Below are positions 35,218 through 47,500 of a DNA stretch of 64,000 nt, in pieces. Position 1 is the first letter of the stretch. Each line of letters opens with the position of its first letter. Under the pieces are notes generated by a model that saw only the letters and a list, made by a program, of their open reading frames with translations, was not told the DNA's origin and made no database searches. A program made the position numbers and the translations under genes. The DNA lies in the NCBI RefSeq assembly GCF_003711515.1, contig NW_021167080.1:1571394-1635393 (forward strand), given 5' to 3'. Source of the DNA: Sodiomyces alkalinus F11. Its lineage: Eukaryota; Ascomycota; Sordariomycetes; Glomerellales; Plectosphaerellaceae.

Positions 35218-37927
35218 TTACGCAAGATGGAGAATACGTTTGGCGTTTTCGTAAACCACCCAGGTGATGCTCAGAGCGGGTGCCACTTTGAGCAGGTTCG
35301 GGGCGAGACCCTTGTACATGCCCCGAACGCCCTCGTTCTTGATCGTCTTCCGCGCGACGTCCACAATACCGGTGTATGTGGCCGGGTGCATGGCCGTCCC
35401 CTGCGTCTGGAGACGAGTCCGGAACACGTTGAGCGGGTACACCACACAGGCTCCAAAGGCACCGCTGGTGGCGCCCATGATGCCGGTCACGATGTTGCCC
35501 GGTTGTATGTCTTCTTCGTGGACGCCTCTGCGCTTGGCCATGTATCCGCTGTACGACGCCTTGAGGAACTCGAACGTACCCATGTCGATGGCGCTGTAGG
35601 GAAACATGCCCAGGAGACCCATGGTAACGCCGCGGTAGGCCGCCCGTACGCCCCCGGTTTTCCACATGTTCTTGGCCGTGTCGATGACAAGCGCGTTACC
35701 CGTTAGCCCGCCCTCGACGGTAGATGTCTGTAGCCTGTTTGTCGGGAGTTAGCGAGCTGGATATGCGGAAAGCAGAAGGGACACAAAGTGAGAGTGAAGA
35801 GCGCAATGGGCTGTGGATGTGCCCTACCGAAACTTCAATGTATCGACCGGGTAAACACTGAATCTAGGAAGGGGGTCAGCGAACCAGTCGAATGCCAATT
35901 CATGCTGCGGACAATACGAACTGGGCGATCATGCCAGCAACACCGCCGGCAATATATCTAGAGTAACCGCTAAGCTCCTTGGGGTCACCGTGACCCTCCA
36001 ATGTGGAAAGAGCACGCTTGGCTGCCTCATACGACCCGAACTACAAAAGAGACCGACAGTCAGGGCCCAAGTTCAGATATTTGTCTTCGTCTTCGGAATA
36101 CGGAACGAACCTTGATAGCACTCTCAGGCATAATTTTGATGACGTTCAGACCGTTTCCTAACAATTGCATGTTAGCACGCTCCTAGAACCCAAGGGTGGA
36201 ACGTTTGTGGTAAGGTGGCACGGTACTCACCCGCAAACAGACTCCGAATACCACCGGCGCGCCAGAGTTCTCTGAAGCCATCGCCAATTGGCTTGCACGC
36301 GTTGTACAGCGCCAGCAGAGGGCGGCCCTTCTTTAGCGCAGCGACAGCCGTATCGGCTCTCGGAGTCGTATTGACGAGGAGATAGACCTTTAGGCGGTCC
36401 AGGGGTGCTGTGGCAGTGCGCGAGAGACCGCCGGCCGCGGCCCCCGCAATAAAATAGCCTGGTTCCGGGAGGTAATCCGTCAGCCAGCTTTTCTTGGTGC
36501 GGCCCCGCGAGCCTTGCTCCTCTCCTATCAATGCTGTGCTGCTGCTGCTTGTGTCCGATGAATTGGCCGCGCTGTCCCGCTCGAGGGCGTCGCACACAGG
36601 TCCTGCCAACTCTTGCTCGTCCAGGATACACTGTATGGCAGCTAGGTCCCTGAGATCCATCTTGTCCGGTTGGCTGGCATCGGGTGCTGTGAACTCTCGG
36701 AACTGGTTCGCCGCGCGCATGTCTCGGTCGGAAATAAGGGAGTGTTCGTAGCTCGGCGGCGGCGGGATCGGTGCGTTTGAAGACGACGGAGATGACGGAG
36801 ATGACGAAGACGACAGCAACGGCGGAGAGACGTGCGCAGAAGAATTCGGAATGTAGTGCAGAGAAGCGATCCGCAAGAGAGATCCAAAAAAGGTGTCTAG
36901 GAAGAAGGCGGTCGTACCTGAGCCTCGAACTACCTCCTCTGATACCATCGACTCGCCCTCTGCCGTGAGGGTGACTATCGACGAATAGTACTTAAGTATG
37001 TCTTGTAAAGGAACATCGCCATTATATACCGGCATGAACAAGAGGAAGTCCCTGTAAATCGCAACCCAGGCATGTGGTTAGCACTTTCAAAATTCCATCA
37101 GAATTCCACCTAGCATCTGGAAACACAAGAGGAATAGCAGTGGGGAGCGGGTAGGTCGGTAAGACGCAGGGCAGAGCACGATGTCAAACGCGTGCAAGCA
37201 GCCGGCGGCTTGGACAGGCAAAGCTCGAAGCTTCCACAAATAGACAGGAAAGAGGTCACCTACCGCCATTCTGTGAAGGTGATATATCCGTCGTTGTTCA
37301 GATCGATCTCGCTGAAGAAAGCGTCCAGCTTCCGGGCCGGTATTGCCATGCCGGCCTTCTTAAAGGCAGCCCGCATCTCCTCCTTATCGAGCTTGCCATT
37401 CCCGTCATGGTCGATCGCGCTGAATAATTGGAAAAGTTCTTTCTCGGTGTGCTCGACGAAGACCCGAAACTCTATGAGATACGACAAATAGCGTCAGTCA
37501 GTGGACGCAGTGCGGCTCGAGTTCGCAAAATTCGGAGGACTGAGAGACAAAAGCAGCGCCACAGAGATATACGCACCCTTATAGTCGATCTTGCCATCCG
37601 AGTTGGTATCTACCATGGCCATAATCTGACGTAGCATCACGTCGGCATTTTTCATGGCTGTAGCGCAGAAGAATTAGCATTCCGGGGTCAGGTCGACAGA
37701 GCCAAGGTCAGAGAGAGGAGACCGGAAAGTCAAAGGGAAAGACGAAAACAAAGGAAATACTGACGGTGGTCAATCTTCTTGAGCCCCGTCTTCAGGCCCT
37801 TGAAGTCCAAGTAGCCGGAACCCTGGGTGTCGAGCCGTCTCCAGAGATCCTCGACCCTCTTGTCCCTCTGGTTCTGCGACTCCCCCAGCTTGGCCTCCAG
37901 GCCAGCTACGAGTGTTGTTACCCCCAT
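35218..37927 (-). CDS. SAL1: Calcium-dependent mitochondrial ATP-Mg/Pi carrier (SAL1/SCaMC type)
   Basis: An inner-membrane carrier exchanging ATP-Mg for phosphate under Ca control. There are eight exons, about 37927-37765, 37657-37578, 37471-37264, 37051-36231, 36157-36111, 36040-35922, 35863-35828 and 35734-35218, about 663 residues. N-terminal EF-hands: one weak (DTQGSGYLD) and three good (DTNSDGKIDYKEF, DHDGNGKLDKEEM, DLNNDGYITFTEW). The carrier domain has three repeats with signatures TAPLDRLKV, YPVDTLKFR and YPLNVFRTR, and the hallmark NGLNVIKIMPESAIKF. A ~130-residue Ser/Pro-rich, probably disordered insert (SSSSSPSSPSSS, PPPPSYEHS) separates EF-hands and carrier, longer than in yeast Sal1. 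The seven introns include a 36-nt exon 7, and exon borders are good to a base or so. Confidence 0.94.
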
Positions 37928-38744
37928 TGTGGCGGCGGCATCAGACGACGATGATCGGCTGGTCGCAAGTCGGGTTTCGGCCGAGAATGCATGGGGTAAA
38001 AAGAGCGTATGGATGGGTGTAGGGGGCAGGTCACGACGATATCGAGAAAGACATGCTTGACGTTCGTCTGGGTGACCGAGAAAGCGATTGGAATTGGTCG
38101 GATGGACGGGGTAGAGGACGCGCTGTGTCCGTGGACTCGCGAGGCATGTGTCTCCCTTCGTCTATCCGTCTGGTCTTTTTTTTTTGTTTTGTTTTTGGTT
38201 TGTTGTTGCTTTAATAGATCGTCCGGCTTCGTTGGTTTCTGCTTTCTGCTTTCTGCCCTGATAGCGTCTTTCGGGTATCGGCAGATCGTTTTGGTCCGGA
38301 CTTTCTTCGTATAATAGGTAGTTTCGGTACGTCCTGCATTAGGTAATGCATTCCACTCCATTGGTAACACCGAGGTACGTACCTCCACATTGTTACATCA
38401 TCGGCGTAATACGAACCACGGAGTGGGTACTTCCGTAATTGAGTCTAACCTGGTACACTGTACGGAGTACATAGGTACCTAGCCGGACGGGCGCCTTACC
38501 CGCATAAGGCACAGTGCTGCAGGTGTTTTAGTGGGGGAAGCTCATAAGGGTCGCAGAATAATTTAGTAAGGACACGTCTTGGCAGTTCTCAAGGTACCTG
38601 CTCAGCAATTATTACTCGCTCCATGTCCAGCCACCTCCCTAAACATGAAGTTCTTGTGAACCCCCAGAGCCAGCATGCACGGGTGACTCGAGCATTTCCC
38701 CTAAGTCAATCACTCCGTTGCAGTACTGATAGGTGATTGCCAAC
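37928..38744. other. Divergent intergenic region of SAL1 and ZIP transporter
   Basis: No gene supported. It contains a T-rich tract (38176-38206) and a cluster of GTAC palindromic words at 38371-38480 (GTACGGAGTAC, TAGGTACCTA). Confidence 0.5.
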
Positions 38745-39374
38745 ATGGGCGGGCTAATTCTGCTGCTCGTGCTGAGCGTAAGTCCCTCGCGCTAGGCATA
38801 TCGTGACTTTGAATTCGCTAACATTGGATGGGTAACAGGCGGTGATGGCCATTGCGTGAGTGACAGGAACTTTGCATTTCGGTGCAGTGCGGAGAAAGAC
38901 GTGAAAGCTAACAAGGAGACCGGCAGCTCGTTTCTGGCGGGATCACTTCCGCTCGCCATCACGCTCTCCTCGTCCCAACTCCGTTTAATATCTGCGTTGG
39001 GCGTGGGAATCCTAGTGGGGACGTCAATGATTGTCATTATCCCCGAGGGTATTGAGGCCGTGGTATCGTCTGGTCTCGGTGGACATTCGCATGCTCGTGC
39101 GACGAGGAGTCTCAGCGTGCTCCAAAATGCCGGCCTGGAACGGGGCGGAAAGAACCACGTGCGAGCTGAAATGGATGCTGGGGGCAAGAGCACTGTGTTA
39201 CGCCGCGCTGAAGGACCCGACCTGACTGCCTATCTCCGATCCCTGGGCTTGTCGGTGGGGAGTGGTGTCCGATCAGTAGAACGGAAAGCGTTGGATAGTC
39301 GCGACCCCGGCGACCATGACCATGACCATGACCATGACCACGATCACGACCACGACCACGACCATGACCACGAT

Positions 39375-39439
<65 letters not shown>

Positions 39440-40292
39440 TCATGGAATGGCAGCCGTAGGTCAGAAGCATGGCGAGGAGGATACGCATATGGAGCTACCC
39501 ACATTTTACATTGGCCTGTCAATGGTTCTTGGATTCATCCTCATGTTCCTCATCGACAGAATACCCCAGCATGCGACGGATCGGCTGAGGACAGGGCCGC
39601 ATATGCGACATGTTAGCCTTGACAACCTGCGACCCGGTTCTGCGCTGGAAGGCGAAGACGAGCACTTCCTCGGGTCTCCGGTATCCTCTCCAAAGCAATC
39701 ACGGGGCTTCGGGACAACGGTGGGATTGGTGATCCATGCGGCGGCAGATGGGATTGCGATGGGCGCGGGCGCGACTTCGTCCGACACGCAGCTCGGTCTG
39801 ATCATTTTCGTTGCCATCATGCTTCACAAGGCTCCTGCTGCTTTCGGCTTATCCGCCCTTCTTCTCAAGCAAGGTTTGTCCAAACGGGCGGCACGGGCTC
39901 ACTTGTTGGTGTTTAGCCTGGCGGCTCCTTTCGGCGCCCTGTCTACGTGGGTCATCATCGCCTTCCTCGGCGGGGGCCAGTTTGAGGGAGCATCTGGCAA
40001 GTGGTGGACCGGCATGCTTCTACTCTTTTCCGCGGGAACTTTTCTGTAAGTCAAGATCTCGGCTCCCACGGCCCGGATTGCTGCGACTGTGCTCGATGCT
40101 GACAGAGATAGGTATGTCGCCATGCACGCCATGCAAGAGGAAGGAGGGCCCAAACATGACCACAATGGGTTCTCCCACGGGCATTCCGACTCGAGCGCCA
40201 ACGTCATGCACCGGCCTCAAGTACGCGACACGTTGGTTACCGTCGCCGGGATGCTTTTGCCTCTGCTGACTCAATTTGGCCATCATCACTGA
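38745..40292 (+). CDS. ZIP-family metal (zinc) transporter with long His-Asp loop
   Basis: Moves Zn or Mn towards the cytosol across Golgi or vacuolar membrane, as in the ZIP9/Atx2 branch. Four exons (38745-38777, 38839-38855, 38927-40045, 40112-40292) encode 449 residues. Tiny exons 1 and 2 give MGGLILLLVLS-AVMAIA-SFLAGSLPL, the canonical start of this branch. Helices follow (RLISALGVGILVGTSMIVII, FYIGLSMVLGFILMFLID). The metal-site helices are TTVGLVIHAAADGIAMGA and FVAIMLHKAPAAFGLSALLL, carrying the conserved H-x3-D and H-K pairs. The first long loop contains about 22 tandem Asp-His dipeptides (39312-39443), encoded by near-perfect 6-bp repeats. The C-terminus ends LTQFGHHH. Starting at the 38856 frame would wrongly add intron sequence. 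Confidence 0.93.
39312..39443 (+). repeat. GACCAC/GACCAT hexanucleotide repeat coding (Asp-His)22
   Basis: A 132-bp tract of 6-bp units inside the ZIP gene with only third-position changes (GAC/GAT, CAC/CAT). It encodes an unusually long alternating Asp-His loop. Confidence 0.9.
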
Positions 40293-42031
40293 AGACGCTC
40301 CAGTTCGGGGGTGCATGGGAGGGCCAGCGGGTGAGCCCAGCGGAGATGAGATACCACGGCGCAATGACACCGAGATGTAGTTTCAAAAAATCAAAGAAAA
40401 TCTGCCTCTGAAACCACAGCCCGAAATATCTGGCCCCTTCGGGGTATGACAGATCCTCATGAACGAAAGGGCGAAACAAGGTTATCTGCCTCTTTTCTTT
40501 GGCCGGTGACCATCGTTGTCATCTCGGCCTTGCCGATGCAGGCCAGCGAAGGAGACCTCCAAGAAATGGATTGTGACACCCACTCGGGCCACATGATGAT
40601 GTTGCAAGCTAGAGGCGTAAGCGTACTCCACAGGTACGAGGTTGTCGAAAGTTAGGTATGGACATATCGAGGTCTATACCTGAGGCCTCGCTGTTGAAAT
40701 TAATATTGTCCCAAAAAGGGAGGTCCTATATCCTGCCTTAGTGTAGATACATATTTTTGCCTGGAGTAGTTGTATCTCGGATTTAAAAACGTCCTTCAAA
40801 TATGTCGAGGGGTAACATCAGACTGTCGCTGTTACTAATCGATACTCGAACGAAGGGATGCATCGTGTGAGTGTATTGAACCCCCTTCTATCCCTGATTC
40901 CTTGATACCTCTCATTGCTAGCGAGAGCACTAGGTACAGATCTGCATTTGTAAGTCCTTTGCATCTGCAACCCAGAAAGAAGAAAGAATTTAGTTGCTGC
41001 CAAGCTTGGACACGTGTTCCGCGTCGAGCTGGAAGAAGCCCAGGCCATGGCATGGATTGGTGTCCGACAAGTGTTTCCAAATGGCGAGGTGCTTGTCTCC
41101 GATGGCGTCGGGTGGAGACGACACAGTGACACCATCTTGTAACGGAGTATTATGTACGAAGGAGTATCCGTACTTCGTACATGACAAGACTGGTCCCGGG
41201 CAAGACATTGGGGGAGGCATGGCGGTCTCTGACGAAATCAGAGAATGTGTCTGTCTTTAGCGATAAGCGTTCCCCGTGCCGCAACCGCGGGCAGGCGCGT
41301 TAGTCAGAATACCAAGATATCTATTGGCCATTTATTAGGATCTATCAACAGTAGCTATCCGTACTTTTCCAATAATACAATAATACGACGACCGCGGGCC
41401 ACTCTCCACCGTCAAGTCCTTTAACAACCCAATTACCTACCTAGGCATTTCTAACTGTCGCTATGCCCCAGGAATACGGCCGACAATACACAGGGACTGC
41501 CGCGGGACCGTATCGAGAACACTATTCCGATACGAGCAAGTATAAGGTAAGGTATACTTCACCCACGGGGATCTCACCACGAAAAGAGAAGAAAAAAATC
41601 ATACTTCCGGACCGCCACGAACACAATAAGCCGAGGGTATTGTCAATTGGGAACAGGCTGATTGGTATCCCCGAACACTGTAGAATATCGCAAGTTGCTG
41701 TAGGGGGTTAACCTTGGTATGACTGGCGCATCGGAGAATGGCCCGGCAATATATCACAAAGCCTTATGGGGACGATGGTGGGCGTTTCCATTTTGTCTGG
41801 GCGACGATGTAAGGACGCTCGACCCATGCCTACCTACGTGGTCGTAAGAACTGCCGGCCTTATGGATGACGTTGAAAGGGGATATTACTTCGTATTGTCC
41901 GGACAGGTCTCAAATCGATTTCGTACATCCATATAACGGTTACACTGCTCAAAGCAAAGAAGAACAGCCAGCAGACTACAGGAGCTACTCCGTACGTACC
42001 GTACCTTAATATAGGTAAGTCTTTCCTGGAA
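40293..42031. other. Intergenic transition before the repeat island
   Basis: About 1.7 kb with no recognised gene. Short frames at 40446-40655 and 41463-41711 have no family features. It contains GTACGAAGGAGTATCCGTAC-type palindromic DNA (41155-41180). Base composition becomes AT-richer towards the island. Confidence 0.5.
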
Positions 42032-42099
42032 CGAGCTTAGCAGGTTGCCCTACGGGCAACGCCGCTAAGCTCGCCCCCCCCCCCTAACGGGGGGGGGGC
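42032..42099. repeat. Nested cruciform and C11/G10 hairpin at the left border of the repeat island
   Basis: CGAGCTTAGC (42032-42041) pairs perfectly with GCTAAGCTCG (42064-42073). Inside, GTTGCCC (42044-42050) pairs with GGGCAAC (42054-42060) over a 3-nt loop. Directly after, 11 C (42074-42084), TAAC, and 10 G (42089-42098) form a second hairpin. Helitron 3' ends carry a terminal hairpin, so this may be the element's 3' end, but a clean CTRR terminus is not obvious. Confidence 0.75.
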
Positions 42100-42379
42100 T
42101 TATCACATAACGTGCCCCATAACAACCAAATAACCGAAAATAACCGAAAATAACCGTAAAACGCCTGCCTTCTTTTATTTTACTATTATTTACTATTTTC
42201 CACGCTATAACGACGGTCTTTAGTAACTGTTTTATTATCGCGATAAAGTATTCTTCTATTTCCGATACTACGATTACTCTATTTACGGAATAAAGATCGT
42301 AATTAATTAACCGTTATAGCGCCACTAAGTAATAGTTTTTTTCTATCTATTTAAATATCCCTCCCTCCCTTCCGGTTTA

Positions 42380-43561
42380 AGTAGTTATAGCCTCGCCGTT
42401 ATATAAGTTACGGGTATAAATATACGCCTTAACCCTATAGAAAGCGACGATACTAACCGTAATTCGTAGTATACCGCCCGCCCTATCCGACTCCTTTATC
42501 GATTCGCAGGAATCCCGGTCCTTATCGCCCGATAACTCGACCGCCGCCTCCCGCCCTGCCTCGCCCGCCGCCTCCGCCGCCGCCTTTATCGCTACCTCGC
42601 CTACTGCCTCGCCCGCCCGCACGCTTACCCGCCCGCCTATACGTAATACGCCGGCCTCCTCCTCTAGCACGCGCGTTTAGTAAATAATACCTATAAAGGA
42701 CGGCCGCACGATTAACCGTAGTAAGGTTCTCGACCTTATATATAATAGCGGCTATAAAGCTACCGGGGCCCTTAATACTATACGCGTTATTCGGGTAGGT
42801 TACTAACTTACCTGCTATCTTATTATATACTAACCGATATTATTAATATAAGCTAAACGGGACCTCTTATTACGGGAGGATAAAGACCTTAACCTTAGTC
42901 GCCTGGCTAATTAAGAGGCTATTATAATAATAATCGTCGGCGACCTCTAGATAGACTATAAGCACTATAGTAAGAAAGACGGTCCCTTCGCCCGTTACTA
43001 TATATTCTCGGGAGTCGCTAGCGGTAGCTATAATAAGTACTATTTTAATTCGGAAGGCCCTAAATATTTGCACCGCTCCCCCCCCCCCCGGCCGATAATA
43101 ATACCACCGCTACCGCTACCGCTACCGCTACTCCCGCTTCTTCTAAGGGGAAAAAGCGTGTAAATAAGACCGTAGGTAAGCTAATAATAACCGTAACGAA
43201 TACCGACCTATACTAATTAATTAATCTATAATACTATAAGAACCGTAACGCCTTCTAAGAAGGTAAAGACCTTAACTACGGCTACCGCTCCCGCCCCCCC
43301 CCCTCTCCCCCCGACTATTATAACTATCGCCGGTGTTTTGGGTATAAATACGGCCACCGCTACGCCTATTACGCCTATACCCGCCACGCCCGCGCCTGCT
43401 ACGCCCGCGGCCCTCGCCCCGCCCGTAATAACCTTCGGTAACGTCGAAGTATTAGCCGTGATACTCCTTACCGGTATAATAACGGCGTAGAAGAAGCAGT
43501 TAATCTAGTACTATAAGAATATAATCGCTACCCTAAAGAATAGTATCCCGGCGGAGAACTA
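42380..43561 (+). pseudogene. Degraded coding remnant with possible zinc knuckle
   Basis: Plus-strand protein traces interrupted by RIP-type stops. There is an Ala/Pro/Ser-rich part at 42530-42680, then RTINRSKVLDLIYNSGYKAT (near 42710-42765) and LNLSRLAN (near 42890). A block RRCFGYKYGHRYAYY follows near 43329-43370; there Tyr could derive from Cys or His, so a CCHC-like finger is possible. The end KNIIATLKNSIPAEN-stop falls near 43517-43561. It could be a gag or a gene carried by the Helitron. I cannot name it. Confidence 0.4.
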
Positions 43562-43858
43562 AGACGGGCTTTTTTTTTTTTGCTTTACTATTTTATAAAG
43601 GGTTTACGGTTATTTTATTTTTATATTTCCGGTACGGCGGGAATAGGTAGTTTACTTCGTTGCTTCGTCTACCTTTAATATAGGCTATATAATAAAGAAA
43701 CCCGACCGCGTTATCGATCGCCAGTTACTATAGTAGACTACTATAACCGTAGAAGTAACCGTTAAAAAGAATCTATTAAGACCTTTAGGTATACGATATT
43801 AGATATACTCCGGCTAACCTACGGCTAAGTCTACCTACCGCCCTAATCGTTATCGGTC

Positions 43859-44296
43859 TATAATAAAATAAATAGATTCCTAACGTCCGTAACCCTTAAT
43901 ATCGTAATGTAAAACTAACTGTGAGTAAAGGCGTACTACCGGAAATCCACGCTACCCGTACTAAATGATTACCCTTACGACTTATTAATCGTTATCGCGA
44001 AATAAAGCCGTAACGGGAATTAACGGCGCCGGATAATATACGGGTAATCCTCCTTATTAGAATCTAAATAGATACGGGGGATAAATACCACCTCACTAGC
44101 GTGTATTCCGGATAGCACCTTAACCTCTAGTGTATTACGCGCTATCCGTAAAATAACTATACGCGTGCTATTATATAATCCCTGCCGCGGGCTAAGGTTC
44201 CGTATAAGTATAACGGGCGCGCCAACCTTTAGCTTAAGCCTCGCGGGCGGGATAGAGGCGAACTCTAACTATATTAAAAACTCCGGTGCTAGTTTA
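43859..44296 (-). pseudogene. Helitron helicase C-terminal fragment (RIP-mutated)
   Basis: Minus-strand frame reading KLKVGAPVILIRNLSPRQGL, then a stretch with VFIPRIYLD and FPLRLYFAITINKS, then YAFTHS and VTDVRNLFILL. These match the last motifs of PIF1-type Helitron helicases (normally VGAPVILLRNL, FPVRLCFAMTINKSQGQ, FTHGQLYVALSR). Several TAA/TAG stops replace Gln codons, exactly as C-to-T RIP would do. Confidence 0.85.
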
Positions 44297-44580
44297 TATC
44301 GCACGTCAAATAGGCACTTGAATAATCAACTTAGTAGAGCAGAAATCTCGTGTGTGTGTATTATGTCAAGTTATATCTGGGAGAGTCTCTTATACCCTTA
44401 ATTTAGGTGGTAAAGACTCCGTTATGGGTACTATATTATTTGGATCCTATCTGGTCTTTTCCGGTATCCACCCGTATTATATCCTAATACCCGAAGTCCC
44501 TGATATCCGGAGCCCTTAGTCATAGAGTGGATCCCCCCTGGATCCCCTATAGGCTATATCGTAGTCCTGCCCATACAACA
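44297..44580 (-). repeat. 3' LTR of the Copia element
   Basis: 284 bp, about 89% identical to the right LTR. By eye the differences are about 27 transitions and 4 transversions, mostly CA/TG to TA, so they reflect RIP rather than age. Confidence 0.88.
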
Positions 44581-44599
44581 CACCCCCTTAGTTAAGGTG

Positions 44600-47500
44600 G
44601 GTCTTCCCAGGTCAACTGACTAATTAGAGGCTTCGGTTTAAACCAAATGCTCTTAACTTTTCCATCGTAAAATTAACAGTTAGGAGAAAACGCCTCCGTA
44701 AAAGGGATCTAAATCCGCCCTATTTAACCGTTTAATTCAATTCTATCTTAATTAGTTCCTCGATCCTGATTAGCCGGATCTGCTTAATCGGATCTATATC
44801 CATCGGATCTGCTACGCCCTCAGGGGCCTTCGTCGTTACTACGGCCGTGGCTTTAGCACGTTTAATCTCTTCGTATAGTCGTTTAGACTACTCGATACGG
44901 TCCTTTTAATCCGTTAAATTAAGCTATTACTATAGTCTTTTGATTCCTGCCTCCGGTAGTGCCTTCGTTAAACCGTCCGCGATTATCTCCTTCGTGTTAA
45001 CGTACGTGACCTTGAAAAGGCCCTGCTATACTAACTAACGCGCCTATTAGTTATAAATATCGACGTGCCGTAGCCTTATTCGCAGGCGTTATGCCTTCTT
45101 ATTATTAAGGTTAATAGTCTATTAATTATCGTAGTATAGCTATAGCTAGTATTAGTCTAGCCGAAGCTCTAAATCCCTTAATATCCGGCTAACGAATACG
45201 TCTCCTTAGCTACCTCGGTAAGAGCGAGTAGTTCCGACTCTATTAACGATATTATAACCGTCGGTTATTTACCCGCCTTCTAGTTAACGGTGCCGCCGAA
45301 AAGCTTTATCGTATATTCTTTCGAGCTTTTACGATCTAAATTATCCTTAAAGGACGCGTCGCTTACTATTAGGAAGAGTCTATCCCCACCGAATTCTAAG
45401 TAGTAGTATCTTATATAGTATAGGAATAGTAGCACTTATTAAGCCCTTTTAAGGTGGTTAGAGGAGGGGTTAATATTATATTAGGAAAGCTTTAAGTAGG
45501 CGAACGCGATATTGGGTCTTATTACGATAGCGGCGTATAGGATAGAACCGATTATTCCCTAATACTAACGGACCTCGGGAATCGACGCGCGGGTGCCGTC
45601 TCGGGGTATTACCGGCTCTATAGATAATAGGACCTTTAGTGGTTTTCGGNNNNNNNNNNNNNNNNNNNNNNNNNNNNNNTATAATAGCTATAACCTACGG
45701 GTGGCTCTATCCCTTAGGACCTTAATTCCTAGGAACTAACGGATTTCTTCGCCTCCTAATAACCTATAGCTTCGCTTAAGGGCAGCCTTAAGGTTATCGG
45801 CGTCCGTCTTACAGTCTCTATAGTATATAAGTCCAATATCGTTAACGTAGAAAAATAGGATTAAACCATCGCGGATTATAATATAGGAGTTATTAGGGAT
45901 AGCTATAAAACCTATCCTCTATAGCGTGCTGCTGAATTCCTCTTACTATAGTAGTAGCGATACCCTTAAACCAAAGAGGGCTTTCCGTAGCAGCAGGACC
46001 TTACCTAGTACTTCGTAGCCTTACGGTATCTTTATAAATACCTCTTCTTTAAGGCTAGCGTTAATAAACGCGTTAACGGTATTAAACTACCTTATCTCCA
46101 GGTTAAATCGGGCGGCGATCGCTATTAGTATACGGAAGGACCGCGAGGCTAGCGTTACGGCGTAGTTATCTTTAGTCTCTAACTGTTTTTATTAATCCCC
46201 TCGGACTATAAGGCGTGCCTTACACTTAAGGAGGGTACCCTCCTTATTAAATTTATAGGTGTATACCTACCTATAGACGAGGACTTACTACTTATCAGCC
46301 TAATTACCACCTACCTCCTACTAGCAGCCTATCCATCGGTGCCCCGTAAGGTATTCCCCCTCGGCCTATAACCACCGCTCCCGTAACGGGTAAAGGGGTA
46401 TATCGCGGTAATACTTTAGTAGAGCGGGGAGATCCTCGCGGGTTATATACGATAACGGCTAAGAGGTATTAAAGGGAGTAGAATCTATAGTACCGACGTC
46501 GATATCGTTAATAGCTTACTTCCTCGCGCGTATAGGGTTATAAGTCCTGCTAGCATTAAAGAACGCCTTTTAGGCGTTATCGTTCTAGACCTTCTCGGTC
46601 GTGTATAGACTTACGATAGTTCTCGCGATAGATAGGCGCGCGGGTAATAGGCGCGCAGCCGATAGGAGTATAGCCGATAGGCACCCCCTAGGGGCACCTA
46701 TAGCTATCCGTTAGTGGTTATTATATTCTTCTACCTTAGCGCCCCTGACCACTGCTAACGCTATAAGGAACGCGCGCGCGGGATTTTCCGGGGATATTAG
46801 AGGCATAGAAAACGGTTTAAACCTTATAATGGTGAACCGTGAAGTGTCCGTAATAATAGCGGTAGCCTCTTCTATAGTAATAGCGGTAGCATTAGAGTTG
46901 TAAGGTTCTAAATCTATAGCCTAGTTATTAGGCTATAGATTTAGAATCTTATCTATAGTACTAGTAATAGCCTTTCTTATAGTAATAGCGACGGCCTCGC
47001 CTTCATCCGTAGTAATAGTAGTGGCCTCTTTTATAGTAATAGCGACGGCCTCGCCTTTATCTGTAGTAATAGCGGTGGCGTCGCCTTTACCTATAGTAAT
47101 AGGGGTAGCGTTAGAGTCTTCCGACTCGAGATCTAATACGTTTACGGCTATACCCCTTAATAGTAGCCTATTCGCGGTCTCCTTAGATTAGGTAATACGG
47201 ATAGATTATAGGCGTTCCCCGATTTCCTTAGCGGAAGCCGTGGCTTATAGCGTTTTAATTCTACCGTTAAATATCTTATCTTCGTTAAAGACTACGTCTC
47301 TCGTGGTAATAATATCCGTTAGGTATAGTAGCTAAATACGGAAGCTATTCGCGGATTAGTATCTGATATAATAACCGATCTATGCCTTCGGTTCTAGCCT
47401 TTATAGGCGGTTCCTTTTAGCTTAGGCATCGCGTGTTTTTATAAAGGCTTTATAGCCGTATACTCGTAGGTATATAAGGTCAGGTTAACGGCCGCGTAGG

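Larger units (their letters stand above)
42100..44296 (-). mobile_element. Left part of RIP-degraded Helitron (3' side)
   Basis: DNA with CpA and TpG nearly absent and TpA dominant, the mark of RIP. From 44296 leftward on the minus strand Helitron helicase C-terminal protein is readable to about 43859. It continues the minus-strand Rep remnant found right of the Copia insertion, in the same orientation. The remaining ~1.7 kb to the border hairpins is degraded and holds plus-strand coding traces of unclear origin. The helicase motifs expected between the two remnants are not found at the junction. Confidence 0.75.

Noticed and set aside
38856..38926. Start of the ZIP transporter within this segment
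   Set aside because: Reading through it would add an unrelated leader. Splicing 38855 to 38927 instead gives the canonical MGGL...AVMAIASFLAGSLPL start.
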